From contig CBDIBC010000005.1 of NCBI GenBank assembly GCA_965276635.1, forward strand, positions 1,984,001 to 2,048,000: a stretch of 64,000 bases of DNA, written 5' to 3'. The stretch is from CBDIBC01 sp965276635 (lineage in GTDB: Bacteria; Actinomycetota; Acidimicrobiia; Acidimicrobiales; Palsa-688). The notes below the pieces were generated by a model. The model saw nothing but the letters and a program-made list of their open reading frames with translations. It made no database searches and had not been told where the DNA came from. This document shows, piece after piece, positions 8,426 to 17,107 of this stretch (position 1 is the first letter of the stretch; each line of letters starts with the position of its first letter). Position numbers and translations under genes: made by a program.

Positions 8426-9265
8426 GCCGTTGGTGATGACGGCCTGCACCTGTCGGGCGGGCAGGACGGGAATTGTGCCGTCGGTGCCGAGCTGCTCGAG
8501 CGTGCCGCCGGCGCCACCGAGCGTCCACGTCGCGCTCCAGGTCTCGTGCACGGCAACGGTGTAGGAACCGACATCTTCGTAGGTGTGGGTGATGACCCCG
8601 TTCGGGTAGGCGAGTCCCTCGATGCGATACGGACCGGACGTGGCCCCGTCGCCCCACGACACGGTGTAATCGCCCCGGGCCACGATCTGGAGAGGACCGA
8701 GGGGGGTCTGCTCGCGATACGCCGGCGGGGAGACCGTCCCGGCGGTGACCAGGTAGGCGAGCTTCCCGGTGAGGGCGTAGCCCGGCGGGATGCTCGGCTT
8801 CGGGACAGGCAGGGGGATGGTCTGCCAGAACTGCGCCGCCAACACCGCCGGGTTCAACGCCAGCGCCGGCGGCACAGCCGCGTTCGGGCACAACCCGTAC
8901 TGGCCAACCAGGTTCACCCCCAGTTGCTCGGCGGAGTTCTGCGCCGGCGAGTTCGCCAGGTTCGGCCCGGTGACGGTGTTGAAGTTCACGCACGGCTGCC
9001 CGGTCGGGTTCGTGGCCAGGCTCGGGACCGAGATGATGTTGGCCGCCGGGATCGTCGTCGCCGGAGCTCCCGGCGTCGCGGCTACGGGTGTTGGAGCGCC
9101 CGTACCCGGGGTGACGATACTCAGCGTTCCCCCGCAGTCCACGTTCTCGGCGAATGGTCCAGGCTTACAGACGGGTGAGTTGGAGCCTGTGTAGCTGACC
9201 TGTTGAAAGACCGTCGCAGATGACTGAGGAGCCATCAATAGGAACGCAGCAGCTATCCAGTGCAT
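8423..9265 (-). CDS. Exported protein with PKD-like domain
   Basis: The 280-residue product starts with a hydrophobic stretch (about 3-17) consistent with a signal peptide. It has a Pro/Ala/Thr-rich linker, and its C-terminal part has a PKD-like pattern: YTVSWGDGATSGPY and THTYEDVGSYTVAV near residues 205-245. Similar proteins are seen in actinobacteria near surface or pilus genes, so an extracellular or wall-linked role is likely. Its start overlaps the lipoprotein gene by 13 bases, so the two are probably co-translated. No enzyme motif is visible. Confidence 0.65.
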   Translation of the reverse strand: MHWIAAAFLLMAPQSSATVFQQVSYTGSNSPVCKPGPFAENVDCGGTLSIVTPGTGAPTPVAATPGAPATTIPAANIISVPSLATNPTGQPCVNFNTVTGPNLANSPAQNSAEQLGVNLVGQYGLCPNAAVPPALALNPAVLAAQFWQTIPLPVPKPSIPPGYALTGKLAYLVTAGTVSPPAYREQTPLGPLQIVARGDYTVSWGDGATSGPYRIEGLAYPNGVITHTYEDVGSYTVAVHETWSATWTLGGAGGTLEQLGTDGTIPVLPARQVQAVITNG

Positions 9266-9885
9266 GGGTCAGTGACCTGCTGCTGAGACTGGAACGACTC
9301 TGAAAGCTGGATTGCCCAGGGAGTCGGATTCAATGACTGAGGATCGTGGCCGGCCGCCTTAGGAGCTAATTCGAAAAACTCGCTCCCTGTCTGCGGCACC
9401 GTGGTCACATCGACCGCGGAGTAGTCGGTTGTTGTCTGGACAAAGATGCAAGATTCCGTATTACTGATGAGCTTTTGAACCTTTGTGGACCGATCGCCCG
9501 GCGGCTGTTTGAGGTTCGTCGGCAATGGGATGATCGCTTGGGTGAGAATCTTCAGTTGCTCTGAAAATTCAGGGTCGTTGAAGATCGCTCTGACGGCTGC
9601 AACGACGACAGGCGGGACATTGTCCGTACCGAGTTCTGTCCGGACAGCGTTGCCGTAGACATGGTTGAGCTGCGCGAGGACGGCGTTGACGTAGGCAGGC
9701 GTGATGACCGGGGGCACCACGGCGGGGTCGGGGGGCAGCGTGGTGGTGGCGTGGGTGGTGGTCGGCGCCAGGCGGGGAGTTCCCGAGGCTGTGGTGGGCG
9801 CGCTGGATGAGTGGTGCGAGCCCCCGCCGCAGGCGGTGACTGCAAGGGCAAGCGCCGCCAGGAACCCCAACCATATGCGTCTCAT
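9253..9885 (-). CDS. Putative lipoprotein
   Basis: The 210-residue protein begins MRRIWLGFLAALALAVTACGGG, a signal peptide with lipobox VTAC (Cys19), so it should be lipid-anchored on the outer face of the membrane. A Ser/Thr/Pro-rich spacer follows (about 22-60), then a region I do not recognise (VNAVLAQLNHVYGNAVRTEL, FNDPEFSEQLKIL). It overlaps and precedes the PKD-like gene, suggesting a two-protein surface unit. Base composition of the 3' half is less GC-rich than neighbours. Confidence 0.7.
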   Translation of the reverse strand: MRRIWLGFLAALALAVTACGGGSHHSSSAPTTASGTPRLAPTTTHATTTLPPDPAVVPPVITPAYVNAVLAQLNHVYGNAVRTELGTDNVPPVVVAAVRAIFNDPEFSEQLKILTQAIIPLPTNLKQPPGDRSTKVQKLISNTESCIFVQTTTDYSAVDVTTVPQTGSEFFELAPKAAGHDPQSLNPTPWAIQLSESFQSQQQVTDPCTG

Positions 9886-10082
9886 AGCTTCTCGACTACT
9901 TTCGCACGCCAGCCAGGCTCCAGCAAGGGAATCTTGGTCGAATCGGACCTTTCTGGACGCCGTGGCTAGGCGTAGGCGCCGGTTTCGTGGTTTCCTGGTA
10001 GGGCAGGACGTGGTGCCGGCCCGGATCGGGACGGCGGGCTCTGGTGAGAATGTGAGATGACGAAGGCGCAGACAGGGGACGT

Positions 10083-10454
10083 GTGATGAGCGCTCGTGAT
10101 GACGCGATGCTTTCTGCCCAAGAGCGTGCGGCTTTGGCGGGTCTGGAGGCCCGCGCCGAGACCGACGACCCTCGTCTGGCCAGCCACCTTCGCGGTCAGG
10201 TCAGTGTGCCCGGCCGCGTCCGCGTGACCATTCCGCCCGGCCTGTGGGCCTGGGCGGCGCACGTGAACCTCTGGCTGGTCGGCCCGGTTCTCGCCGTGCT
10301 CGGCCTGATCGGGTTGCTCGTTGGGGTTGCGGTCTCACCCGTCGTTGGTGTCCTCGGAGCGGTCGCTGCTGCCGGCGGGCTGGTGATGCTCGCAACGGCC
10401 ATTGAGCGTCGTCTGGTTGCGTCCCGGGCCACCAAGCTCCCCGACGAGGGCTGA
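10083..10454 (+). CDS. DUF3040-like small membrane protein
   Basis: The 123-residue protein has the DUF3040 opening pattern (LSAQERAALAGLEARAETDDPRLA, in part) followed by two close hydrophobic segments (about 58-80 and 83-105). This family is common in actinobacteria and has no assigned function. The start is GTG 10083 or ATG 10086, both behind AGGGGA. It converges with a tiny membrane-protein gene. Confidence 0.7.
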   Translation: MMSARDDAMLSAQERAALAGLEARAETDDPRLASHLRGQVSVPGRVRVTIPPGLWAWAAHVNLWLVGPVLAVLGLIGLLVGVAVSPVVGVLGAVAAAGGLVMLATAIERRLVASRATKLPDEG

Positions 10455-10486
10455 GGCTCAGTCGACGGGGGGCCCGTCCGGGCCGG

Positions 10487-10648
10487 TCAGGACCGCCGCG
10501 GCAGGATGGCGATCACGATCAGGGCGATGATCGAGAAGAGGAAGCCGAGGATGGCCCAGAGGACCGGACCCCGCCCTTTGCGCACCGCTATGCGGTTGCA
10601 CCCGAAGGCGAAGAGCAGTGAGATGATGAGGCTGACTCCGTAGCGCAT
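10487..10648 (-). CDS. 53-residue two-helix membrane protein
   Basis: A short reading frame encodes MRYGVSLIISLLFAFGCNRI, a basic turn (AVRKGRGP) and a second hydrophobic helix ending in PRRS. An AGGGGTGG ribosome-binding site lies 6 bases before ATG. The longer frame that includes it runs back into serS and is not credible. Function unknown; two-helix hairpin topology is inferred. Confidence 0.55.
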   Translation of the reverse strand: MRYGVSLIISLLFAFGCNRIAVRKGRGPVLWAILGFLFSIIALIVIAILPRRS

Positions 10649-10802
10649 GTGTGTCCACCCCTGTTGCCCGGGCAGGTCCCGGCCGCACGGAGGCGAACTG
10701 TAGTGGCTCGACCCCTGCGCATGACGGATGGAACGGAAGGCCACTAGCGGGCGGAGATAGGGTGACCGGGATCGCCCACATCCCCGTACTTTTGCCCCCA
10801 TC

Positions 10803-12092
10803 ATGATTGACGTCAGGCTGCTGCTGGACCAGTTCGACGCCACGGCGGCGCGCCTCGGGCGCAAAGGCGTTTCGCGCCAGGTGGTCGATGAGGCCCGGAC
10901 GCTGGCCGAAGCGCGGCGCAGCCAGGTCCGTCGGGTCGACCAGGCTCGTCAGGAGATGAACGCCGGATCCCAGGAGGTCGGTCGGCTGATGCGTGCCGGC
11001 GGGGCCGACGAGGCCGGCGAGCAGCGCCAGAAGCTGGCGGGCATGAAAGCCGAGCTGGAGGCGCTCGAGCAGGGTTTGCGACAGAGTGAGGCGGATCTCG
11101 ACGACGTGATGTTGCGGGTCCCGAACCTGCCGGCTGACGATGTGCCCGACGGACGATCCGAGGCCGACAACCGGGTGGTGCGCACCCATGGCTACGACCC
11201 GGCTGACTACGAAGGCCGCAGCTACCGGCCGCACTGGGAGGTGGCGGGCGACCTCGGCATCCTCGACGCCGAACGCGCCGCCAAGCTGAGTGGGACCATG
11301 TTCTCGTTGCTCGCCGGCGGGGGCGCCCGGCTCCTGCGGGCGCTGGTGAACTTCAGCCTCGACCTGCATCGTGCTCGGTACCTCGAGATCGCCCCACCGC
11401 ACGCCGTCCGCAGCGAGGTGATCACCCGGACCGGCCATCTGACCAAGTTCGAGTCACAGGCGTACCGGTTGCGCGACGACGACCTGTGGCTGGTGCCGAC
11501 CGCGGAGGTGCCGCTCATGGGCATGCACCAGGGCGAGATCCTTCTCGAGACCGACCTGCCTGCCGGATACATGGCCTACACGGTGTGCTGGCGACGCGAA
11601 GCCGGCGCCGCAGGCAAGGACACCAGGGGTCTCCAACGCCTGCACGAGTTCCACAAGGTCGAGCTGGTCCGGTTGTGCCGTCCCGAGGACGGCGACGCCG
11701 AGTTGGCCGGCTTGCTGGCGGACTGCGAGCGTTCGTTGCAGGTGCTGGGCCTGCCGTACCGGGTGGTCGAGCTCTGCGCCGGGGACCTGACCTTCTCGGC
11801 GTCGAAGGTGTTCGACCTCGAGGTGTACGCACCCGGCGTCGATCGCTGGCTGGAGGTCTCCTCGGTCAGCCTGACCACCGACTTCCAGGCCCGGCGCGGC
11901 GCGATCCGGTTCCGTCGCACGGAGGGATCGAAGGTGGAGCTCGTGCACTCGTTGAACGGGTCGGGGCTGGCCACCCCCCGCGTCTGGGCGGCCGTCATCG
12001 AGCACGGCCAGCAGCCTGACGGCACGGTCCGCGTGCCCGACGCATTGGTGCCGTACCTCGGGGGCGACGAGACCATCACTGCGGCGCGCTGA
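10803..12092 (+). CDS. serS: Seryl-tRNA synthetase
   Basis: This 429-residue class II synthetase charges tRNA-Ser. The N-terminal long coiled-coil arm covers about residues 28-105. Motif 2 is visible as CWRREAGAAGKDTRGLQRLH (near 262) and motif 3 as GSGLATPRVWAAVIE near 395. Length matches bacterial SerS. The start lies 10 bases after TACTTT, so the leader is very short. A strong perfect hairpin follows the stop. Confidence 0.96.
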   Translation: MIDVRLLLDQFDATAARLGRKGVSRQVVDEARTLAEARRSQVRRVDQARQEMNAGSQEVGRLMRAGGADEAGEQRQKLAGMKAELEALEQGLRQSEADLDDVMLRVPNLPADDVPDGRSEADNRVVRTHGYDPADYEGRSYRPHWEVAGDLGILDAERAAKLSGTMFSLLAGGGARLLRALVNFSLDLHRARYLEIAPPHAVRSEVITRTGHLTKFESQAYRLRDDDLWLVPTAEVPLMGMHQGEILLETDLPAGYMAYTVCWRREAGAAGKDTRGLQRLHEFHKVELVRLCRPEDGDAELAGLLADCERSLQVLGLPYRVVELCAGDLTFSASKVFDLEVYAPGVDRWLEVSSVSLTTDFQARRGAIRFRRTEGSKVELVHSLNGSGLATPRVWAAVIEHGQQPDGTVRVPDALVPYLGGDETITAAR

Positions 12093-12143
12093 GCTGTCGG
12101 CGACCGGAGCGCACTCGCACGGGTCGATGTGGTGCGGAGGAGT

Positions 12144-12178
12144 GGTCAGTACGTTCGACTGGGTCGAACGTACTGACC
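12144..12178 (+). terminator. Perfect 16-bp hairpin after serS
   Basis: GGTCAGTACGTTCGAC (12144-12159), loop TGG, then GTCGAACGTACTGACC (12163-12178): 16 of 16 pairs. No U-tract follows, as is common for actinobacterial terminators. An alternative is a palindromic protein-binding site. Confidence 0.7.
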
Positions 12179-12181
12179 AAC

Positions 12182-12310
12182 GGTCGAGACCGGCGGCGGG
12201 CCCAATGGTCGAGACCGGCGGCGGGCGCCGGCCGTGATGGGCGCCGGCCGTGACAAGCGCCAGCCCGTGATCGGCGCCGGCCGTGATGGGCGCCGGCCGT
12301 GAAGGGCGCC
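12182..12310. repeat. GC-rich intergenic tandem repeats
   Basis: Two copies of GGTCGAGACCGGCGGCGGGC (12182-12201, 12207-12226) are followed by about five copies of a 16-17 bp unit GGGCGCCGGCCGTGAT. With the serS hairpin they fill the 305-bp gap 12093-12397; no gene is visible there. Confidence 0.85.
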
Positions 12311-12385
12311 GTCGGCCCAGCGTGCTCGCCGGTGGCGCCCGGCCAGAAATCTCCGAAGACCATTCAGGTCGGGCCGCGGCCGGCC

Positions 12386-12391
12386 GATACT
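12386..12391 (+). promoter_or_regulatory. Leaderless -10 box GATACT
   Basis: GATACT is followed by 6 bases and GTG 12398, which I take as the start of the receiver protein. Confidence 0.4.
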
Positions 12392-12397
12392 GCTTCG

Positions 12398-12874
12398 GTG
12401 GGCCACCAGGCGGTTCTGGGCAGCGGCGAGGTGGTGGTCGTCATCGACGACGAGCAGTCGGTGCGCGACCTGGTCCGCACCGTGCTCGAGCTCGACGGGT
12501 ACCAGGTGTACGTGGCGTTGAACGGTCCGGTCGGATTGGGCCTGGTTGACGCAGTCGAGCCGGCCGTGGTCGTGCTCGACGTGATGATGCCAGGCATGGA
12601 CGGCATCGAGGTGTGCCGCCAGCTCGACCACCAGGCCGCCGGCGTCGTGATCCTCACCGCCCGGGACGACCCCGCGCTCGAGGAGCAGTGCCGGGCGGTG
12701 GGTGCTGATCGGTTCCTGACCAAGCCGGTGGATCCGAGCGTGCTGGCCGAAACCGTCACTGACCTGGCGACCGTGTACCGGTCACGACGCGCCCCCGGCC
12801 CACGGTCGCAGCCGGCACGGGACGCTGACGACCCGAGGCTGACGAGTCGGGCTGGGACCCTCGACCTCCAGTAG
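12398..12874 (+). CDS. Receiver-only response regulator (CheY-like)
   Basis: The 158-residue protein contains one receiver domain: acidic pair IDDEQSVRDLV, phosphoacceptor Asp61 in VVVLDVMMPGMDG, Thr in ILTARDD and Lys in FLTKPVDP. No output domain follows; the last 30 residues are Arg/Pro-rich and probably disordered. It should act by protein contact. No kinase is adjacent. The start is placed at GTG 12398 because the longer frame begins in repeats and this GTG has a spaced -10 box. Confidence 0.82.
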   Translation: MGHQAVLGSGEVVVVIDDEQSVRDLVRTVLELDGYQVYVALNGPVGLGLVDAVEPAVVVLDVMMPGMDGIEVCRQLDHQAAGVVILTARDDPALEEQCRAVGADRFLTKPVDPSVLAETVTDLATVYRSRRAPGPRSQPARDADDPRLTSRAGTLDLQ

Positions 12875-13246
12875 GCATCGACAAAGAGCCGAGTGGCTGG
12901 TGGGGCAGGTCTCGGCCACCAGTCGACGTTGATCGCGCATGTCGGGTGTCGGGGCGGCAACCCGTCGATGCGGCAGTCATCTCGATGGCCCGCTGCAGGT
13001 TCTGTCCGTTCGTAGCCGTCGTATTCTTCGGATTTTGTTGGGTCACCGCCACAACGTCTCGTGCCCCGGAGCGGCTCGGCCGGCGGCGGCGACTACGCCA
13101 ACGGCGACATGGGCCACCGGCCCAGCTGTTCGTGAAGGTATGAGTGCGGTGCGCCGCTCACCGACCGGCCTTGTGGCGGCCGCCGACGTGGTCGCCTTGG
13201 ACCCGTCGAGGCTCAAGTTGACCTGACGACCCTCCGATACCCGGGC
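12875..13246. other. Intergenic region, no gene seen
   Basis: This 372-bp stretch holds only short frames without family resemblance. It is the upstream region of the propeller-CAP genes and may hold their promoter, but I could not identify a convincing -35/-10 or riboswitch core. Confidence 0.5.
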
Positions 13247-15007
13247 ATGCGCACCCGACGGGCCGTCCGCCGCCAGAACCGCCAGAACAGCCAGAACCGC
13301 CAGAACCGCCAGGACCGCCAGGACCAAAAGAATCGCCTGAATCGGTTGAGCCGTGCGGGAACCGCCGGCGCCGCGGCCCTGCTCGGCGTGGCGTCGGGCG
13401 GCATGGTCGCCGGGACACCGTCAGTGGCGCACGCGGCCACGATCGGCGCCAGCCAGGTTCGAGTCGGGGTGTCCGCCACTGCGGACCGCCGAGCTGCCAG
13501 CCTGACGCCCGCTGCCAGCCTGACGCCCGCTGCCAGCCTGACGCCCGCTGCCAGCCTGACGCCCGCTGCCAGCCTGACGCCCGCTGCCAGCCTGACGCCC
13601 GCTGCCAGCCTGACGCCCGCTGCCAGCCTGACGCCCGCTGCCAGCCTGACGCCCGCCTCCAGCCCGACAGCCGCCGCCAGCCCGACGGTGGCGGCCGGCG
13701 GCGGCGGCATCGTGGCCGCTGCGGCCATCCCCGGCGGCGGCGGGTACTGGTCGTCGTACGCCAATGGCACCGTGGTGGCCAGCGGTACTGCGCCGTTCGA
13801 GGGCGATCTGTCACACGTGAGCCTGGCCCGACCCATCGTGGCCATGGCGGCCACACCTTCGGGCCAGGGCTACTGGCTGGTGGCGTCCGACGGTGGGGTG
13901 TTCGCCTTCGGCAACGCCGCCTTCTGCGGATCGACCGGCAACGTCCGCCTGAACCGGCCCATCGTCGGCCTCACGTCAACCGCCGACGGGCACGGCTACT
14001 ACCTGGTGGCGTCCGATGGTGGCATCTTCACCTTCGGTGATGCCCGGTTCGCCGGGTCAGCGGGGAACGTGCGCCTGGCCAAGCCCATCGTCGGTATGGC
14101 CGCGACGCCTTCGGGTCTGGGCTACTGGCTGGTGGCGTCCGATGGTGGCATCTTCACCTACGGCAGCGCCGGCTTCCTCGGGTCGGTCGGGAATGTCCGC
14201 CTGGCCCAACCGGTCACGGCCATGTTGGCCACCGCGGACGGTCGCGGCTACTACCTGGTGGCATCGGACGGAGGGATCTTCACGTTCGGCGATGCCCCGT
14301 TCCTCGGGTCCATCGCCGGCTACCTCGGGGGTGCCAGCGCGCTGGCCATGGTGGCGGAGGGCAGCGGATACTGGATCCTGAACTCCAATGGCAGCGCCAA
14401 CGCCTACGGCGCCCCCGCCCCTCCCGCTTCGGCCGTTCCTGCCTCCGTGGCTGCTGTCTCGGCTGGAGCGACCCCGGCCACGTCGATCAGTCCCAGCGCT
14501 GGTTTCGCCGGCAACTGCTACAGCGGGAACGTCACTCCCAGCTGCGACTCGTACGCGCTGGCCGATATCGACGCCGCCCGCGCCCGCGAAGGCCTGCCAC
14601 CCCTGGCCCTGCCGGGCAACTACAGCCAGCTCGGGCTGGGCGCACAGGTCCTGGCTGTCGCCAACGCGGAGCGCACCGCTCGCGGCCTGCCCGCCTTCAC
14701 CGAGGCGGCGGGGCCCGACCAGATGGCCCAGCAGGGGGCGCTCCAGGGACGCGACCCGACAGGGCCGTCGAACGCCGCCTGGGGCTCGAACATCGCCTCC
14801 GGCTACGCCACGGCGCTGGCTGCCGACTATGCGTGGATGTACGACGACGGAGCGAGCAGCCCCAACGTCGACTGCGCAACGACCACATCCAGTGGATGCT
14901 GGGGCCACCGCGTCAACATCCTGGCGTCGTGGGCCGGCCAGGCGGGCGCAGGGGTGGCGACGGTCGGCGGCCAGCTGCAGTTGACCGAGCTCTTCGTCAA
15001 GGCCTAA
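13247..15007 (+). CDS. Exported six-repeat propeller-like protein with CAP domain, paralogue 1
   Basis: The 586-residue product has a Gln/Asn/Arg-repeat N-terminus (about 8-30), a hydrophobic export segment (about 37-65), nine AASLTP repeats (83-136), six repeats of about 46 residues with core GYWLVASDGGIFTFG (about 155-395), and a C-terminal CAP/SCP-like domain (about 430-586) with NAERTARGLPAF and WGHRVNIL plus two Cys pairs. The repeats should form a small beta-propeller. The protein is probably secreted or wall-bound, and may bind polysaccharide or peptidoglycan; no catalytic role is evident. It is followed at once by a paralogue. Confidence 0.82.
   Translation: MRTRRAVRRQNRQNSQNRQNRQDRQDQKNRLNRLSRAGTAGAAALLGVASGGMVAGTPSVAHAATIGASQVRVGVSATADRRAASLTPAASLTPAASLTPAASLTPAASLTPAASLTPAASLTPAASLTPAASLTPASSPTAAASPTVAAGGGGIVAAAAIPGGGGYWSSYANGTVVASGTAPFEGDLSHVSLARPIVAMAATPSGQGYWLVASDGGVFAFGNAAFCGSTGNVRLNRPIVGLTSTADGHGYYLVASDGGIFTFGDARFAGSAGNVRLAKPIVGMAATPSGLGYWLVASDGGIFTYGSAGFLGSVGNVRLAQPVTAMLATADGRGYYLVASDGGIFTFGDAPFLGSIAGYLGGASALAMVAEGSGYWILNSNGSANAYGAPAPPASAVPASVAAVSAGATPATSISPSAGFAGNCYSGNVTPSCDSYALADIDAARAREGLPPLALPGNYSQLGLGAQVLAVANAERTARGLPAFTEAAGPDQMAQQGALQGRDPTGPSNAAWGSNIASGYATALAADYAWMYDDGASSPNVDCATTTSSGCWGHRVNILASWAGQAGAGVATVGGQLQLTELFVKA
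13493..13654 (+). repeat. Nine exact 18-bp tandem copies
   Basis: GCTGCCAGCCTGACGCCC is repeated nine times in frame, encoding AASLTP each time, followed by degenerate units. It should be prone to copy-number change. Confidence 0.95.
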
Positions 15008-15021
15008 GCGAAACCGCTTAG
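15004..15021 (+). terminator. Short hairpin over the stop codon
   Basis: CTAAGCG, loop AAAC, CGCTTAG: a perfect 7-bp stem that includes the TAA stop of the first propeller-CAP gene. Confidence 0.5.
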
Positions 15022-15089
15022 AGTGGTGGCACAACCGATCGTGGCGCGCAGATGTTGCCTGGACGGCCGCCGTCCACTAGGCATACCGG

Positions 15090-16598
15090 GTGCTTTCCCC
15101 TTTTTCCCCTCGAACCCATTACCACCATCCGTGTGATTCCCCGCCTCGTCGCCGGGCTCGAGCGGGGATGACGGCCTTGTGCACCCTGGTCGGGGCGGCG
15201 GCGGCGACCGGTGTCGCCGGCACCGCAGCGGCCGGATCCGCGGTGCCGACATCGTCGACGGCGACGGTCACCCATGTCGTCCCACGTTTGGCTGCTGGTC
15301 TGGGCGGGATCGTGGCGGCTGCGCCAAACGCAGCCGGGACGGGCTACTGGTCGGCCTACTCCAACGGCCGGGTGGTGGCGGCGGGAGCGGCTTCCTTCGT
15401 GGGTGATCTGGCCGGGACCACGCTCAGCGCGCCCATCGTGGCCATGACGCCGACCCCCGATGGGGGCGGCTACTGGCTGGTGGCGTCCGACGGGGGCGTC
15501 TTCTCGTTCGGGGACGCCGTGTTCCGTGGCTCCACGGGCGGTGTGGCGCTGCGCCAGCCGATCGTGGGCATGACGCCGACCCCCGATGGGGGCGGCTACT
15601 GGTTGGTGGCGTCCGACGGTGGGGTGTTCAGCTTCGGTGACGCCGCATTTGCCGGGTCGACCGGGAACGTCGCCCTCCGTCACCCGGTGGTGGGCATGGC
15701 GCCCGCGCCGGACGGTCACGGCTATTGGCTGGTTGGTTCCGACGGCGGGATCTTCAACTTCGGATCCGCCCCGTTCGAGGGGTCGACCGGGGCCACGTCC
15801 CTGGGCGCTCCGGTCGTCGGGGTCGCCGCCGCCCCCGGTGGGCGCGGGTACTGGCTGCTCGGTTCCGACGGTGGTGTCTTCAACTTTGGGTCTGCCCCCT
15901 TCGCCGGGGCCGCGTCGGGCGCACTGGCCGGCGCCACGGCCGTGAACATCGCCCCGGTGGGAGCCGGTTACTGGGTGACCGACAGCGAGGGAGTGGCTCG
16001 CACTTATGGCGGGCCGACGCCGCCGCCGGCCGCCGTCGCCAAGGTGGTGGCATCGAGCGTCGACCCGCCCGACTCCGCCGCCCCGTCGGCAGCCTTCTCG
16101 CAACACTGCTTCAGCGGCGAGAGCAACGCCGGCTGCGACCAGGCGGCCCTGGCCGACATCGACGCGGCCCGGGCCAACGAGGGCGTGGCGCCGTTGGACC
16201 TGCCCGCGAACTACGGATCGCTCGGCGTGAACGGCCAGCTGATGGCGGTGACCAATGCCGAGCGCACCAGCCGAGGCCTGCCCCCGTTCAGCGAGGCGGC
16301 GGCACTCGACGGCATCGCCGCCGCGGCCGCCGCCCGTACGGTCGACCCGACGGGCCCGGCGGGGAGCACCTGGTTCGCCAACCTGTCGTCCGGCTACGTC
16401 ACCGCCCTGGCCGCCGACTACGGCTGGATGTACGACGACGGCGTCGGCAGCCCGAACTCGACCTGCACGACAGCCGGATCTGCAGCCTGCTGGGGCCACC
16501 GCCACGCCATCCTGGCACCGTGGGGTGGGACGGCCGGCGCTGGCGGCGGGCTGGCGGCCGGGTCGACGGTGCTAACCGAGCTCTTCGTGGCCGGCTGA
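15090..16598 (+). CDS. Exported six-repeat propeller-like protein with CAP domain, paralogue 2
   Basis: This 502-residue protein has the same layout as its upstream neighbour: a hydrophobic export segment (about 27-48), six repeats with GYWLVASDGGVFSFG core (about 75-310), and a CAP-like domain (about 340-502) with NAERTSRGLPPF and WGHRHAIL. It lacks the AASLTP spacer and the QN repeats. The GTG at 15090 follows TAGGCA by 6 bases; a later ATG (15168) directly before the hydrophobic segment is an alternative start. The pair looks like a tandem duplication that then diverged. Confidence 0.8.
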   Translation: MLSPFSPRTHYHHPCDSPPRRRARAGMTALCTLVGAAAATGVAGTAAAGSAVPTSSTATVTHVVPRLAAGLGGIVAAAPNAAGTGYWSAYSNGRVVAAGAASFVGDLAGTTLSAPIVAMTPTPDGGGYWLVASDGGVFSFGDAVFRGSTGGVALRQPIVGMTPTPDGGGYWLVASDGGVFSFGDAAFAGSTGNVALRHPVVGMAPAPDGHGYWLVGSDGGIFNFGSAPFEGSTGATSLGAPVVGVAAAPGGRGYWLLGSDGGVFNFGSAPFAGAASGALAGATAVNIAPVGAGYWVTDSEGVARTYGGPTPPPAAVAKVVASSVDPPDSAAPSAAFSQHCFSGESNAGCDQAALADIDAARANEGVAPLDLPANYGSLGVNGQLMAVTNAERTSRGLPPFSEAAALDGIAAAAAARTVDPTGPAGSTWFANLSSGYVTALAADYGWMYDDGVGSPNSTCTTAGSAACWGHRHAILAPWGGTAGAGGGLAAGSTVLTELFVAG

Positions 16599-16609
16599 CG
16601 CCGCCGGGA

Positions 16610-16978
16610 CTACGAACCCTCGTCCAGGAGGGCCACCAGGCGCCGCGGGGCGATCATGCGGTAGCTGTCTTCGACGAGGGCGGCGATCTCGTCCCAGTCA
16701 TGGTCCACCTGGAGCGACACCCCTATCCAACCCTTCGAGCCGACGTAGGGAGGAACGAAGAACCGAATGGGGTCGTCGCCGACGAGGATCTGCTGGACGC
16801 CTGGCCCGGCTTTCAGAGACATGGTCCTACCGTCCTCGCTGGTCATCACGAACAGCTTGCCGCGCACCCGGAACGCCGGCGCCGAATGCCCGCCGAACGA
16901 ACGCTCCTCGACCTCCGGGAGCGACAGGCAACGCTCCCGGAGCCGCTCGAGCACGTCGGGGTCCACGGCGCCCACCAC
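16610..16978 (-). CDS. MmcQ/YjbR family protein
   Basis: The 122-residue protein fits the YjbR-like fold (double-wing DNA-binding type): LPEVEERSFGGHSAPAF, FRVRGKLFVMTS and WIGVSLQVDHDWDEI. Function is unassigned, although DNA binding has been proposed for the family. A TACGAT box lies 7 bases before the GTG start. It converges with the propeller-CAP gene, 11 bases away. Another family member lies at 22.7 kb. Confidence 0.85.
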   Translation of the reverse strand: MVGAVDPDVLERLRERCLSLPEVEERSFGGHSAPAFRVRGKLFVMTSEDGRTMSLKAGPGVQQILVGDDPIRFFVPPYVGSKGWIGVSLQVDHDWDEIAALVEDSYRMIAPRRLVALLDEGS

Positions 16979-16985
16979 GGTCAGG

Positions 16986-16991
16986 ATCGTA
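16986..16991 (-). promoter_or_regulatory. Leaderless -10 box TACGAT
   Basis: TACGAT followed by CCTGACC and then GTG 16978 on the minus strand. Confidence 0.5.
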
Positions 16992-17107
16992 GCGGCGGTC
17001 CCACGGGCCTGGCGCAGGCCACCTCAGCATTCAGGGCCGACTGCCGATAGATGCCGTAGGACGGTCCCATCGCCAGGCGTACGAAGACGTTCCGGAGCGC
17101 GACGAGC

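Noticed and set aside
12182..12310. Possible small RNA or CRISPR in the serS downstream gap
   Set aside because: Units are tandem and contiguous without spacers; no RNA structure beyond simple GC-rich dyads can be supported.
12875..13246. Cyclic-di-AMP (ydaO) riboswitch before the wall-related CAP gene
   Set aside because: I looked for its conserved core and did not find it.
13493..13654. Possible CRISPR-like array
   Set aside because: The 18-bp units are contiguous with no spacers and are in frame with the coding sequence.
13043..13856. Minus-strand frames opposite the propeller-CAP gene with repeats
   Set aside because: Repeats simply mirror the 18-bp array of the plus-strand gene.
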